From Oceanihabitans sediminis (GTDB lineage: Bacteria; Bacteroidota; Bacteroidia; Flavobacteriales; Flavobacteriaceae), in NCBI RefSeq assembly GCF_003337215.1, contig NZ_QPIG01000003.1:1-64000 (forward strand): a stretch of 64,000 bases of DNA. The letters run 5' to 3'. The notes beneath the pieces were generated by a model. It was not told where the DNA came from. It searched no databases and was given only the letters and a program-made list of their open reading frames with translations. Position numbers and translations under genes: made by a program. This document shows, in pieces, positions 7,118 to 15,311 of this stretch. The first letter of the stretch is position 1. Each line of letters opens with the position of its first letter.

Positions 7118-8701
7118 TTAAGCGTTGGCATATTCACGTAATCTTTTCTTTTTTAATTTATTTCTAATTTCTGTCAGTTTTTGAATATTTTCATTTTTAA
7201 TTCCCAAAGTTGAATTCAATATGTTAAAATCATTTTGATTTAATATTTGCTCAATATTTGATTTATTTTCAAAATCAGTTGTGAATTTTTCAAATTGAAT
7301 TTGGTTAATTTCAACGTATGGAATAGGTAATTTTTTAAATTCACTAGGTATAAGCTCTAAAACTCCACCGCCATAATATCTACCATCTAATTCCGATAGA
7401 AGTAAAGTTAAAGTGTTGTAAAATGAATATATGAAGCTATTTAAATCATAGCCATTTCTCATTTTTATTTTATATGCTGAATCAGTCACAAAAGCATCTG
7501 AATTGTTCTTTAAAAGTTTTGGGTATAAATGACTTCTTTTAAAAAAGAAAGCATCTGGTCTTTCTGAAATATTTGGAATTACATACCAATTGTTTCGGAT
7601 TTTACATTTATATCTGTTTGGAATTTCTTCTAATTCACCTAGTTTTAAATACTCTCGTAATTTTTTTGAAATTTTGTCATTGTCATTAAGCTGTAGAAGC
7701 CTTGTCGGACGATTGTTTTCTTCAAGCTTTTTGATATCATCTTCATTAAATACCACACTACCATTTACATAAAGTCCTTTTTGGATAATTGGTTTTGTGT
7801 ATTTTGATAAACCGTATTTATTTTCAGTTTCTTTATCAATTATGAAATACTTATTTGCGGCTGTAACTATTCCAGGCTTAGAATCTGTATAATCATTTAC
7901 GGTTTTGAGCTCTTTCTTTAGGCTGTCTATAAATGTTAGTTCTTCAGAAGTCAAAAAATGATGTGTCCATTTAACTTTTGATGAAACTAATAATTGGTTA
8001 TTTCTTAAAATGAACTCCTCTTTTTCTAATGATTCTTTTGAGGTAATATTGGCAAAATATTCACCTTTGCTCTCTGATTTTTTGTAAGCGAAAAGTACGA
8101 TTGTATCTTGTCCTTTACATTCAAACATCAAATCATTGAAAGTAAATATTTCAATTCTTTCAAATTGAGCTTTTAAATATTCTCTAATTTCTTCTGCGAA
8201 TTTAACTTGTAATAATTCTGATGGTAAGACAAATGCCAGAACTCCATTTTTAGCCAACAATGTATTTGCTTTCACCAAAAATGTAGTCCAAATATTTTTA
8301 ACTGAGGCTTCTGTTAGGACTTCCTTTGAATGTATTTCTTTACTTAATTCAATTTGTTTAGAGGTAAGTATATTTTTTTTAACATAAGGCGGATTCCCAA
8401 CTACAGCAGAAAACTGCTTATTAGTTGAAAACTCTAAGAAGTCAGTCTTTACAAATGAAGCTGTTTTTCTACTCCATTTATCAGAAGCTGTTTTTAGTTC
8501 AACCTTGTTAATGTCTAATGCGGTTAAGTTGATGTTAATGTTTTTTTCTTTTTCTAATTCTGAAATAAATGCTCCATCACCAACACTTGGTTCCAATATT
8601 GACATACGAGTTCTCTTTCCAAAATGAGATAATACTCTTTTAGAAATAAAGCTTGCCAAATAAGCAGGCGTATAATAGGAACCTGTATTTTTTTTACTCA
8701 T
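7118..8701 (-). CDS. N6-adenine DNA methyltransferase, Eco57I/TaqI-like (operon gene 5, cassette C9)
   Basis: The 527-residue protein opens with TGSYYTPAYLASFI, typical of type II gamma-class adenine methylases. It then shows the SAM-binding motif I (ILEPSVGDGAFI, about residues 36-47) and the catalytic NPPY motif (VVGNPPYVKKN, about 102-112). The C-terminal half carries a TaqI/Eco57I-like target-recognition region (KPGIVTAANKYFII, then YVIPNISERP). The family methylates adenine N6 within a specific site. The start overlaps the 3' end of the HNH gene by 8 nt, so the two are translationally coupled. It has no nuclease motif of its own, and the HNH neighbour is the natural restriction partner. 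It ends about 110 bp from the cassette boundary. Confidence 0.85.
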   Translation of the reverse strand: MSKKNTGSYYTPAYLASFISKRVLSHFGKRTRMSILEPSVGDGAFISELEKEKNININLTALDINKVELKTASDKWSRKTASFVKTDFLEFSTNKQFSAVVGNPPYVKKNILTSKQIELSKEIHSKEVLTEASVKNIWTTFLVKANTLLAKNGVLAFVLPSELLQVKFAEEIREYLKAQFERIEIFTFNDLMFECKGQDTIVLFAYKKSESKGEYFANITSKESLEKEEFILRNNQLLVSSKVKWTHHFLTSEELTFIDSLKKELKTVNDYTDSKPGIVTAANKYFIIDKETENKYGLSKYTKPIIQKGLYVNGSVVFNEDDIKKLEENNRPTRLLQLNDNDKISKKLREYLKLGELEEIPNRYKCKIRNNWYVIPNISERPDAFFFKRSHLYPKLLKNNSDAFVTDSAYKIKMRNGYDLNSFIYSFYNTLTLLLSELDGRYYGGGVLELIPSEFKKLPIPYVEINQIQFEKFTTDFENKSNIEQILNQNDFNILNSTLGIKNENIQKLTEIRNKLKKKRLREYANA

Positions 8702-9329
8702 TATAAAAGGACGCTAACTGTCTTTGTAAAAAATAGTGTTTTTTACAAATTGGATTAAGTTTATTTTCTATCTCTTTATATTCGCTACTATCTTCTGGAT
8801 AATTTATTAATTCTTCAATTATTTTCTCAATTGCTATTCTTGTTTTGTTATAATTCCACAACAATTTTATTTCTTCCATTCTTTGGTCAAATTTAAATGC
8901 AATTGTTGCCATCCATTTACCTAGTGGTGTATGCCACAATATTCCTCCATCACTAGTTCTATATAAATGATTGTCATAATCTGGATCACAAGGTTCTATA
9001 AATCCTATACTTCCATTATGATAAACATCATCTCTTTGAGATGGCCAATGTTTTGACTTATTGTTGTTACAAAATCTACAAGAATAAACAAGATTTGAAT
9101 ATTTAGATAATCCTATTTGACTTCCAGAATTCATGAGGAAATCTTTTGGCACAAAATGATCGATTTCAAAATATGTTCGTGTATATCCAAATCCATCAAA
9201 AGCACCACAATATCCACAGCAATGATTAAAATCTTCTTCTAAATCCGGTTTATGTTTTTGATAGTTTTTCCCTTTTTCCGATTTTGAAGGATTTGTTCTT
9301 CTTTTAGGAAATGTTTCTCTTACACTCAT
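8694..9329 (-). CDS. HNH endonuclease (operon gene 4, cassette C9)
   Basis: In this 211-residue protein a CxxC zinc knuckle (CCGYCG) is followed by FEIDHFVPKDF, the HNH catalytic core with a DH pair. Then come YSNLVYSCRFCNNNKSKHWP, with the conserved Asn and a second CxxC. This is the classic zinc-supported HNH fold cutting double-stranded DNA. It overlaps the response regulator upstream by 4 nt (ATGA-type) and the methylase downstream by 8 nt, so all three are coupled. Pairing with a methylase suggests restriction; the adjacent two-component proteins suggest the nuclease may be gated. HNH domains can also act in mobility, but no intron or intein is present. Confidence 0.85.
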   Translation of the reverse strand: MSVRETFPKRRTNPSKSEKGKNYQKHKPDLEEDFNHCCGYCGAFDGFGYTRTYFEIDHFVPKDFLMNSGSQIGLSKYSNLVYSCRFCNNNKSKHWPSQRDDVYHNGSIGFIEPCDPDYDNHLYRTSDGGILWHTPLGKWMATIAFKFDQRMEEIKLLWNYNKTRIAIEKIIEELINYPEDSSEYKEIENKLNPICKKHYFLQRQLASFYNE

Positions 9330-9997
9330 TGCTTCTTCTTTTTTTCAATAAGTTTTTTTAAGAACTCTTCCGCTTCATCTTTTAAATCTTCAACTTCAGA
9401 CAAATTTTCTGAGAGCAATAAATATTCAGGAACCTCTATTTCATTTGAGGGATCAAGTACTTTTAGCTCTTTTTGTAATTTTAAAAGATTGTGCTTTTCA
9501 TCTGGGTTCAATTTTTGAATCTTACCCTTTTCTAATAAATTAGAAATATCATTTTTTCTTCGTTGAATATGTTTTCTATATTGTTCAATACTTCTTTCAA
9601 GTGTTATAATAAAATGTTGTACTTTTTTATTATCATCTTCACCTTCACTAAAGATTTCATCTTTATCAAAAATAATTTTCCAATCTTCTACGTGTGGTTC
9701 AGCGTCATCCTTTTTATTTGTAAAAATAATATGAGGAAATAGAGGTTTGGCATCATAAATAGCACATTCAACAGCTTCTCCATTAAAAACTACCAAATTA
9801 GATTCATCTAATTTGTAATCAATCATTAGCAAGTCAATATTAGAATCATAGACCTGTTGCATTAAATCTTCAAGAGTCATACCTTGAGTGAATTCATAAC
9901 CTACAACCTCAAAACCAAATTTCCTAAATCTTCTCTGATATTTTCTGACTTGCTTAATATCTTCGTCAACATAGCCAATTCTGTATTTAGTCTCCAT
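9326..9997 (-). CDS. Response-regulator receiver protein with helical tail (operon gene 3, cassette C9)
   Basis: The 223-residue protein begins with a receiver-like domain (residues 1-130): the acidic pair DED near residue 11 and the phospho-acceptor candidate Asp in LLMIDYKLDE (about residue 59). The expected Lys lies in IFDKDEIF. The C-terminal part (about 140-223) is a charged coiled-coil-like helix ending in KKKKQ, with no DNA-binding domain. It therefore looks like a signalling adaptor rather than a transcription factor. It sits 5 nt downstream of the kinase-like ATPase and overlaps the HNH gene by 4 nt, so it probably relays a signal from the kinase to the nuclease or methylase. That relay is inference. 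Confidence 0.72.
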   Translation of the reverse strand: METKYRIGYVDEDIKQVRKYQRRFRKFGFEVVGYEFTQGMTLEDLMQQVYDSNIDLLMIDYKLDESNLVVFNGEAVECAIYDAKPLFPHIIFTNKKDDAEPHVEDWKIIFDKDEIFSEGEDDNKKVQHFIITLERSIEQYRKHIQRRKNDISNLLEKGKIQKLNPDEKHNLLKLQKELKVLDPSNEIEVPEYLLLSENLSEVEDLKDEAEEFLKKLIEKKKKQ

Positions 9998-10002
9998 AAA
10001 TT

Positions 10003-12432
10003 TTATTTTCTTAGTGGAAATGATATCATAACCGAAAAGCCTTTTTCTGGTTCTAAAATATCTATTGTTCCATTGTTATCATCAATTACAGATTTCACAA
10101 GGTACATACCTAAACCTGTACCTATTTCTTTTCCTTTTCTATCCCTTTTTGCTGTTTTAAAAGGCAAAAATATTTCTTCCTTGTCTTCAAAAACTTCATC
10201 TAATCCAACTCCATTATCTGAATATAATATTTCAATAGAATCATCTTTAACTTTAGCTGAAATATTAATAGTTCTTTCCTGTACTTCAATTAAATTGTTA
10301 AATGAATCAATTGAATTGTTTATGAGATTAGTGAATATTGTTGAGATATCCATTTCAAAAGCTCTAAAGTCGTACGGTTTATCTTTGGTTTCATCAACAA
10401 TATTTAATGAAATATCTTTTTTCTTAAAAATTCTACTCCAAGATTTATTTAAAGATTTGAGGAAGCCAGAAAATTCAAACTTTCCTCTAGTTCTTTTGTC
10501 TTTTTTAATTGCTGTTAAAGCATAATCCACCCAATGAATTATCTTATCAGAATTTTCATCTAACAATTCTATAATATCAATACCATCCTTATATTCAACA
10601 GACTTTTTCTTTTCTTCTGGAACAATAGACTTAAATAATACTTCTAGTTCCTTTATCTCTATCGCATTATCCTTAATTTCCTTTAATTCGTGAGCAAAAG
10701 AAGACACTACGAGACCTAAGCTTGCCAATGATCGTACTTGAACAATTTCTTGGTTCTCTTGCTCTGCCTTTTCGTCATCAATTGCTTTAAAAGTGTCTTT
10801 AAAAGCTTCTTCGTAGGTCTTTTTTTCTTCCTCTTCCTTCTTTTCCTCAAATAAGTCAGTTTTTCCTTTCTTACCGTAAATTGACTCTTCTACTTTTTTC
10901 CTTTTTTCTATTATCTTATTAGCAAGTGCTTCCGCTCTTTTTTGAATTTCGCTTTCCCTTTTTTCTTTTGCTTTTTTCTTTTGTTCTAAATAGATAGGAT
11001 TAAGAATTTTTGTTCTATCATATTCAAATTCACTAATAATGCCTGTGAGGATAAGTTTAAAAATTTCAAAAGTTTCATTTTCTTGTAACGCTCCTCTATC
11101 AGCTTTGTCTACCAATAATGGATTAGTACTTCTAGAAATAGTAATTATACCAGCAGTGGATTCTGGCCTAACTCGCCAATCGCCAATTCTTTGACCTGGA
11201 CCAGCAGGACTTTGAGCTGCACGATAACCCAATCGAAGCCAATCATTATTTGGGTCTCCATAAGGTCTAACTCTAAAAGAGTCTCTATATATTTTAACAC
11301 CTCCAAATCTTTTTAAAATTGATTTTCTTTCACTTGCAGATATAGTTTTATAAGGATAGCCTTCCTTTAATGAATTTGTAAGTTTTAAGTAAAAAAATGT
11401 AAAATCAAAACTCCCGACCTCCTTCAATAATTTTCTATTGGAACTATTAAGTTTCCATTCTAATACTTTGTCAATAGACTTCGAATACTGAAATGTTTTG
11501 TTTTCTAAAGATTGTAAGTCGTAAGGATGGCTTTTGTTTTTATAAACGTTGGGATAGTTCTTTTTTAATGACTTAATGTCAATCTCATTCCTTGTAATTT
11601 CGAAATCTACATTCAGATTTTCAGCATCATAACTAGCTTTTAGTTTATAGTCAAAATCATTAAAAAACGCGGTATCAACTTTACCGAACTCTTTTGGTTG
11701 TTGAAAATGTTTAAAGAATACTTCAAAAGGAATATTAAGTTCTTTTGGTGGAATTAAAGCTTCTAAACTTTTAAAGACAGAAGATGTCTCTTCGTTAAAC
11801 CAATCATCTTTTAAGTGTGCTATTTTAATGATTGTACCTCTATCAAAGTTTAAATCTCTTATAACTTTTTCTATAAGGACATTGTCATTAGTAAGGCTTT
11901 TAATTTTACTCTTTAAGTCAATTTTTTCAGACTTTAATTCTGCTTCAATTTGTGAAATAGCTTTGTCCGCATTATCAAATTGATTCCAGTCCATTTTCCA
12001 AAATGAACCAATACCATCTTTTGCTTTTTTGGAAAGAGTCCACATTTCAGTTTCAAATCCAAGTCTGTCTAATGCAAAACGTCCAATTCCTTTTGCACCA
12101 GTTTTAGTTCTTTTATCGTCAGAAATATAATCTTTCTCTTTATTGCCTGTTCCAATTTGCATCCAATGGTCTTTAATAACTTTTTCAGTCATTCCTTCAC
12201 CATTGTCAATAATATATAGGATGCTTTTTTCTTTTACAGGAATTTCAATTTCTTTTCCATCGCTGTCTTTTACTTTTTTTGTTGGAATGTCAAAAAGTAC
12301 TAAGCAATTTTTTGCATCAGCATCATAAGAGTTTTTGACTAATTCAATAATAGCTCCTTCTGGGTTAGAGAAATTTTCTCTACCCAATAACTTTCCCGCT
12401 CTTGCGGAAACTTTGAAAGCAATCTTAGTCAT
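10003..12432 (-). CDS. Double GHKL ATPase: Hsp90/MORC-like N-terminus plus histidine-kinase-like C-terminus (operon gene 2, cassette C9)
   Basis: In this 809-residue protein the N-terminal Bergerat fold shows the N-box ELVKNSYDADA (about 30-40), the G1 box IIDNGEGM (about 75-82) and the G2 box TGAKGIGRFALDRLG (about 112-126), as in Hsp90, MutL and MORC proteins. A central charged coiled coil (about 490-560) follows. A second Bergerat domain at the C-terminus has IFTNLINNSIDSF, DNGVGLDEV and GTGLGMYLVKSVI, as in sensor histidine kinases; a possible phospho-acceptor is the His in SFAHELKEIKDNA. There is no membrane segment, so the sensed signal is cytoplasmic. The gene overlaps the XRE gene by 8 nt. 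Such double-ATPase proteins are known mostly from mobile defence loci, but I cannot match this operon to a named system. Confidence 0.8.
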   Translation of the reverse strand: MTKIAFKVSARAGKLLGRENFSNPEGAIIELVKNSYDADAKNCLVLFDIPTKKVKDSDGKEIEIPVKEKSILYIIDNGEGMTEKVIKDHWMQIGTGNKEKDYISDDKRTKTGAKGIGRFALDRLGFETEMWTLSKKAKDGIGSFWKMDWNQFDNADKAISQIEAELKSEKIDLKSKIKSLTNDNVLIEKVIRDLNFDRGTIIKIAHLKDDWFNEETSSVFKSLEALIPPKELNIPFEVFFKHFQQPKEFGKVDTAFFNDFDYKLKASYDAENLNVDFEITRNEIDIKSLKKNYPNVYKNKSHPYDLQSLENKTFQYSKSIDKVLEWKLNSSNRKLLKEVGSFDFTFFYLKLTNSLKEGYPYKTISASERKSILKRFGGVKIYRDSFRVRPYGDPNNDWLRLGYRAAQSPAGPGQRIGDWRVRPESTAGIITISRSTNPLLVDKADRGALQENETFEIFKLILTGIISEFEYDRTKILNPIYLEQKKKAKEKRESEIQKRAEALANKIIEKRKKVEESIYGKKGKTDLFEEKKEEEEKKTYEEAFKDTFKAIDDEKAEQENQEIVQVRSLASLGLVVSSFAHELKEIKDNAIEIKELEVLFKSIVPEEKKKSVEYKDGIDIIELLDENSDKIIHWVDYALTAIKKDKRTRGKFEFSGFLKSLNKSWSRIFKKKDISLNIVDETKDKPYDFRAFEMDISTIFTNLINNSIDSFNNLIEVQERTINISAKVKDDSIEILYSDNGVGLDEVFEDKEEIFLPFKTAKRDRKGKEIGTGLGMYLVKSVIDDNNGTIDILEPEKGFSVMISFPLRK

Positions 12433-12649
12433 TATTAACTTCTAATTTTAAATGTTTGCAAACTTCTTCTAAAACTTCTGCAGGTTCGCTATCAATTGCT
12501 AAAGCAATTAAATAAAGTTCTTCAGCTGTCAAACGTGTAGAGTTTTTTAAACTTAATTCGCTTAGACGAGAAGCACTAATTCCTGTTCTTCTAGATATTT
12601 CAGCCTTATTTACTGATTTCTTATCTAAGAGCTTTCCTATTTCTGTCAT
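12425..12649 (-). CDS. XRE-family helix-turn-helix regulator (operon gene 1, cassette C9)
   Basis: The 74-residue protein is almost entirely one Cro/CI-type HTH: GKLLDKKSVNKAEISRRTG, then ISASRLSELS as recognition helix, then LTAEELYLIALAID. It opens the five-gene operon and overlaps the ATPase gene by 8 nt. A -7 box TATATTTG (complement of 12669-12676) lies 20 nt upstream of its ATG, and a perfect 11-bp palindrome TGTTTGAAACA (12660-12670) overlaps the likely transcription start. Autorepression is the expected logic, as with C-proteins of restriction-modification systems, which delay nuclease expression after entry into a new host. Binding is inferred, not shown. Confidence 0.82.
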   Translation of the reverse strand: MTEIGKLLDKKSVNKAEISRRTGISASRLSELSLKNSTRLTAEELYLIALAIDSEPAEVLEEVCKHLKLEVNND

Positions 12650-12812
12650 TATTTAGAAATGTTTGAAACAAATATATAAAAACAGGATAAATATTTAGAT
12701 TTTCGGGATGTTTAATTCAACCTTAAGCGTTAGAAAAGACAAGCTCTTTTTATTTTGTGAGGCACGAGCAAAATGAAATGTGCTTGACTGTGCGGTTGGC
12801 TTTTCAGAGCTT
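12650..12812. other. Leader region of cassette C9
   Basis: These 160 bp hold the promoter-like box described separately and otherwise no ORF. The segment next to the cassette end (about 12720-12812, with GCTTGACTGTGCGG and CAGAGCTTGTGTAC) partly mirrors the opposite end of the cassette (GTACACTGGCTTT at 7010), extending the terminal inverted repeat beyond the usual ten bases in an interrupted form. Confidence 0.4.
12660..12676 (-). promoter_or_regulatory. Promoter -7 box and operator-like palindrome of the C9 operon
   Basis: The complement of 12669-12676 reads TATATTTG, matching the Bacteroidota -7 consensus TAnnTTTG. TGTTTGAAACA at 12660-12670 is a perfect palindrome around a central G, just downstream of that box and upstream of the XRE start at 12649. 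I see no clear TTG at the -33 spacing. Confidence 0.55.
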
Positions 12813-12814
12813 GT

Positions 12815-12947
12815 GTACAACGGTCTCGTATAACCGTCAGTTACGGGTTAATATGCGTTAATTTTCGGTTAAGAACTGGCGTTAGCAATTCCGAGTGGAT
12901 TCGGACGTAGTCGAATCCGCCGTAATTGCGGTTATACATTGTTAGCC
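12815..12947. repeat. attC-like site R9 (C9/C10), GTATAACCG type
   Basis: It has R4-type arms with a bulged T and the GGATTCG loop hairpin. The ends are GTACAAC (12821) and GTTAGCCAC (12941). Confidence 0.88.
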
Positions 12948-12958
12948 ACTGGCTTTTT

Positions 12959-13456
12959 TCAATTCCATATTTCTTTAATTCTGTCAATCCAGTTTTTTTT
13001 AGTTTGTTCAGTTTTCATTCTCAACTTTTTAATCGGATTAAAGTCAACTTCGTAAGCGGTTTCAATGATTCGCTTTTACGGTTTGTAAATTTTTCCATTT
13101 TCGTCCTCAATAAACGGATAGCAATAAACTGTATTTTTGAATCTCGGATTGTCGATTGGTATTTCAAATTTCATAATGGCTTTTTTGATAAAGTCCATTT
13201 CAAATCCGTTATTCGATAGTTCCTTTTCAAGTATTCCACGTAATTTTTTCAAATCCGCTTTTAATGGTTTAATATCCGTTTCTTCAGGTTCAATTTCGCT
13301 ATTCAGAATGTCAATCTCGATTTCTTTTACATTTTTGTCACGAGCTATGAAATTCAACCAGTCCGCCATATATCCACCATCATAGTATCCGAGTGTACTC
13401 AAATAACTCAACGCTAAATTTCCTGGTATTCCATTTAAGTTTCTCGTTTTTCCCAT
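12959..13456 (-). pseudogene. Unknown protein interrupted by an in-frame TAA, cassette C10
   Basis: The intact part (13076-13456) encodes 126 residues from MGKTRNLNG, ending IYKP. The TAA at 13076-13078 is followed in the same frame by 38 further open codons (KRIIETAYEVDFNPIKK onward) to a TGA at 12959-12961, just before the cassette boundary. The frame therefore spans the whole cassette as one 165-codon gene with a single nonsense codon. The protein has an early GYYDGGYMADWLNF stretch and an acidic middle (EIEPEETDIKP); I do not know the family. It may be a recent pseudogene, a gene with a naturally shorter product, or a sequencing error. Confidence 0.6.
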
Positions 13457-13473
13457 CGTTGGTTTTAGCTTGT

Positions 13474-13606
13474 GGCTAACGTTTATGTATAAGGATAGTT
13501 GCGGGTTTGTATGCGAGGATTTTCCGAAGGAAAATCAGATGCAGGCAAACACGAAATTACCTTTGATTAAGTACTAAACCGCAATTATTTTTATACGGTG
13601 TTGTAG
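13474..13606. repeat. attC-like site R10 (C10/C11)
   Basis: The left arm GTATAAGGATAGTTGCGG and right arm CCGCAATTATTTTTATAC pair with G.T wobbles at 7, 8 and 12. The loop has a GAGGATTTTCC/GGAAAATC hairpin. The left end reads GGCTAACG followed by TTTAT instead of GGTCT. The right end is GTTGTAGGTA (13600). Confidence 0.85.
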
Positions 13607-13613
13607 GTAGTTT

Positions 13614-14027
13614 TTATTTTTCATTCAGTTTGTCAAAATATTTTTTCCGATAAAACTTATTTACATCTCTTTTTATAGTGTCCGTTTTTGATTTTCGAAC
13701 ATAATATTCAAAATCAGAGTCAGTTTTCTTAAACAAGGAATCTCCAATATTCAGTTTTTCGTGTATGAAAAAAGGAATTTGTTTTTCCCATTTATTGTCA
13801 ATTAAAATCGGCCTTGTTCGTCCGTTATCTTTGTCAGATAATAAGTTGGTTATTTTTCCAGAGTATGAGTCATTTCGTATATTTTTATATTCTTTTTCAA
13901 GAAAACTCTCCGAATTGTTCTGAATTAATGAGATAGAAATAATTACAATAAAAATTGGAATAAACACCAATGCAAGACTTTTTCGGATTGTTCTTTCCTG
14001 TTTTTTCAATTCATTCTTGTTTTCCAT
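13614..14027 (-). CDS. Single-pass membrane protein, IGDS/DSD family, cassette C11
   Basis: The 137-residue protein has a charged N-terminus, one transmembrane helix (about 18-35) and an extracytoplasmic beta-type domain containing KLNIGDSLFKKTDSDFEYYV. The same GDS...KK.DSD block recurs in the C21 protein (21605-21988), and a looser version in the C16 protein (18667-19119), so these form a family of anchored domains repeatedly captured as cassettes. The C-terminus is basic (FYRKKYFDKLNEK), again shared with C21 (FKRKKYLESLK). Function is unknown. It is the sole gene of cassette C11 (13600-14052). Confidence 0.65.
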   Translation of the reverse strand: MENKNELKKQERTIRKSLALVFIPIFIVIISISLIQNNSESFLEKEYKNIRNDSYSGKITNLLSDKDNGRTRPILIDNKWEKQIPFFIHEKLNIGDSLFKKTDSDFEYYVRKSKTDTIKRDVNKFYRKKYFDKLNEK

Positions 14028-14045
14028 TCTCGTTGGTCAAATTAC

Positions 14046-14176
14046 CTACAACAGTTTTGTATAAGATTAGTTGCGTGGTTTAGCAACGAATTTAGCATAT
14101 ACAAACCGAATAGAAAATCCGCGAGGATTTTCGTAAGTAGGCTTGCACTAGCAATTAATTTTATACGTTGTTGTGG
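14046..14176. repeat. attC-like site R11 (C11/C12)
   Basis: It has the same arms as R3 (GTATAAGATTAGTTGC with GCAATTAATTTTATAC) and nearly the same loop. The left spacer is AACAGTTTT rather than AACGGTTTT. The ends are CTACAAC (14052) and GTTGTGGCAC (14170). Confidence 0.86.
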
Positions 14177-14180
14177 CACG

Positions 14181-15158
14181 TTATTTTTTTATTTCATTAA
14201 ATTTCCATTCATAATTGTCTTCCATTAAGCCTTTAAAGTCGGACATTATATATTCTTTATATATCTCATCTTTTGGATTTATGTTTTTCCAGAAAATAAT
14301 ATTCTTTTCAATGTCGCCATATTTTGAAAATGTGATATTGAATTTTCCTGTAATCGGATTGTAATTTTCAAGTTCTACAATATAGAACCTCTGAACTCTC
14401 ATCATATTATCAACAAAGTTTGGCGTAATTGCCATATTAACTCCTTTGTATTGAGTTTGAATACTTGGATACATTAAAATATCAGTTGCCAAATTATGTT
14501 TTGCGTTTAAAGTCCGATGTGCAATACTTGCGGACAAAGCATAACTTTCATCACTTATGAAGGCGGAATGTAGAAATTTCAAATATTCAGCTAATCCTGC
14601 TTTTCTGTCCTCACCCAGTTTGTTTTCAAAAGGTTGTTCCAATTGCTCTATTTCAGATTCTTTTAAAACGCCAAAATTATTTTCCTGATGAAGTTCGGTT
14701 TGCAAGAATGTTTGAAAAGCAAATTGTTGTTCTGAATCAATTAATTCCCATTTTGAGATGCAAAATTTTCTTTGTTTGTAATCTGAATCTCTAACAACTT
14801 CCATTAAAGCTGTCATAGGGTTATTAGAACAATAAAATACTGGACTTTTTGGGAAGTTACATCGATTAAATCCAGTCAGATTTATAGGTGGATAGCTATG
14901 TTCTGAAAACTGGTTAATATTCGAGAAAGAATCTACTTCTCGTACTCTAAATATTGGCAAATTAAAGTCCGAAGTCTTAAACAACTTGAAGATATTAGGC
15001 AAAATTTCGAATTCATTAAATATTATTTCTTCAACTTTTTTCAAGAATTCATCAGAACTTGTAAAGTCATTGATTTTTGGCCATTCAACTTTCTCCAAAC
15101 GCTCAATTGACGCTTTGGCTTCCTTTAATCTTGGAAAGTTGTCAAAATTCTCACTCAT
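14181..15158 (-). CDS. RES-domain protein, candidate NAD-degrading toxin, cassette C12
   Basis: The 325-residue protein shows RES-domain landmarks in order: an Arg in the strand FRVRE (about residue 71), then FNRCNFPKSPVFYCSNNPMT, then ALMEVV with the catalytic-type Glu (about 118). Late in the protein comes YPSIQTQYKGVNMAI, carrying the Ser and the following Asn. RES toxins degrade NAD+ and usually pair with a DUF2384/Xre antitoxin; none lies in this one-gene cassette (14170-15179). At 325 residues it is longer than typical RES toxins (about 150-200), with extra N- and C-terminal regions. It may be a self-contained defence effector or an enzyme of another kind. Confidence 0.65.
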   Translation of the reverse strand: MSENFDNFPRLKEAKASIERLEKVEWPKINDFTSSDEFLKKVEEIIFNEFEILPNIFKLFKTSDFNLPIFRVREVDSFSNINQFSEHSYPPINLTGFNRCNFPKSPVFYCSNNPMTALMEVVRDSDYKQRKFCISKWELIDSEQQFAFQTFLQTELHQENNFGVLKESEIEQLEQPFENKLGEDRKAGLAEYLKFLHSAFISDESYALSASIAHRTLNAKHNLATDILMYPSIQTQYKGVNMAITPNFVDNMMRVQRFYIVELENYNPITGKFNITFSKYGDIEKNIIFWKNINPKDEIYKEYIMSDFKGLMEDNYEWKFNEIKK

Positions 15159-15172
15159 TTTGTTCTAATGTG

Positions 15173-15304
15173 CCACAACGTTGTTGTGTATGATTTCGTT
15201 GCGTGTTACAGCAACTAATTTAGTAAAAAAACAAAGGCGATAATTCAGCGCGAGGATTTTCCGAGAGGAAAATCAGAAGCAATGAATTATACACGTTGTT
15301 GCCA
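15173..15304. repeat. attC-like site R12 (C12/C13)
   Basis: The left arm GTGTATGATTTCGTTGC pairs with GCAATGAATTATACAC, with one extra T on the left and wobbles at 7 and 12. The loop holds a GCGAGGATTTTCC/GGAAAATC hairpin. The ends are CCACAAC (15179) and GTTGCCAGTA (15298). Confidence 0.85.
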
Positions 15305-15311
15305 GTAGTTT

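Noticed and set aside
9884-10525. 213-codon plus-strand ORF
   Set aside because: It is antisense to the well-supported receiver and GHKL genes; the low-complexity hydrophobic translation is typical of a shadow frame.
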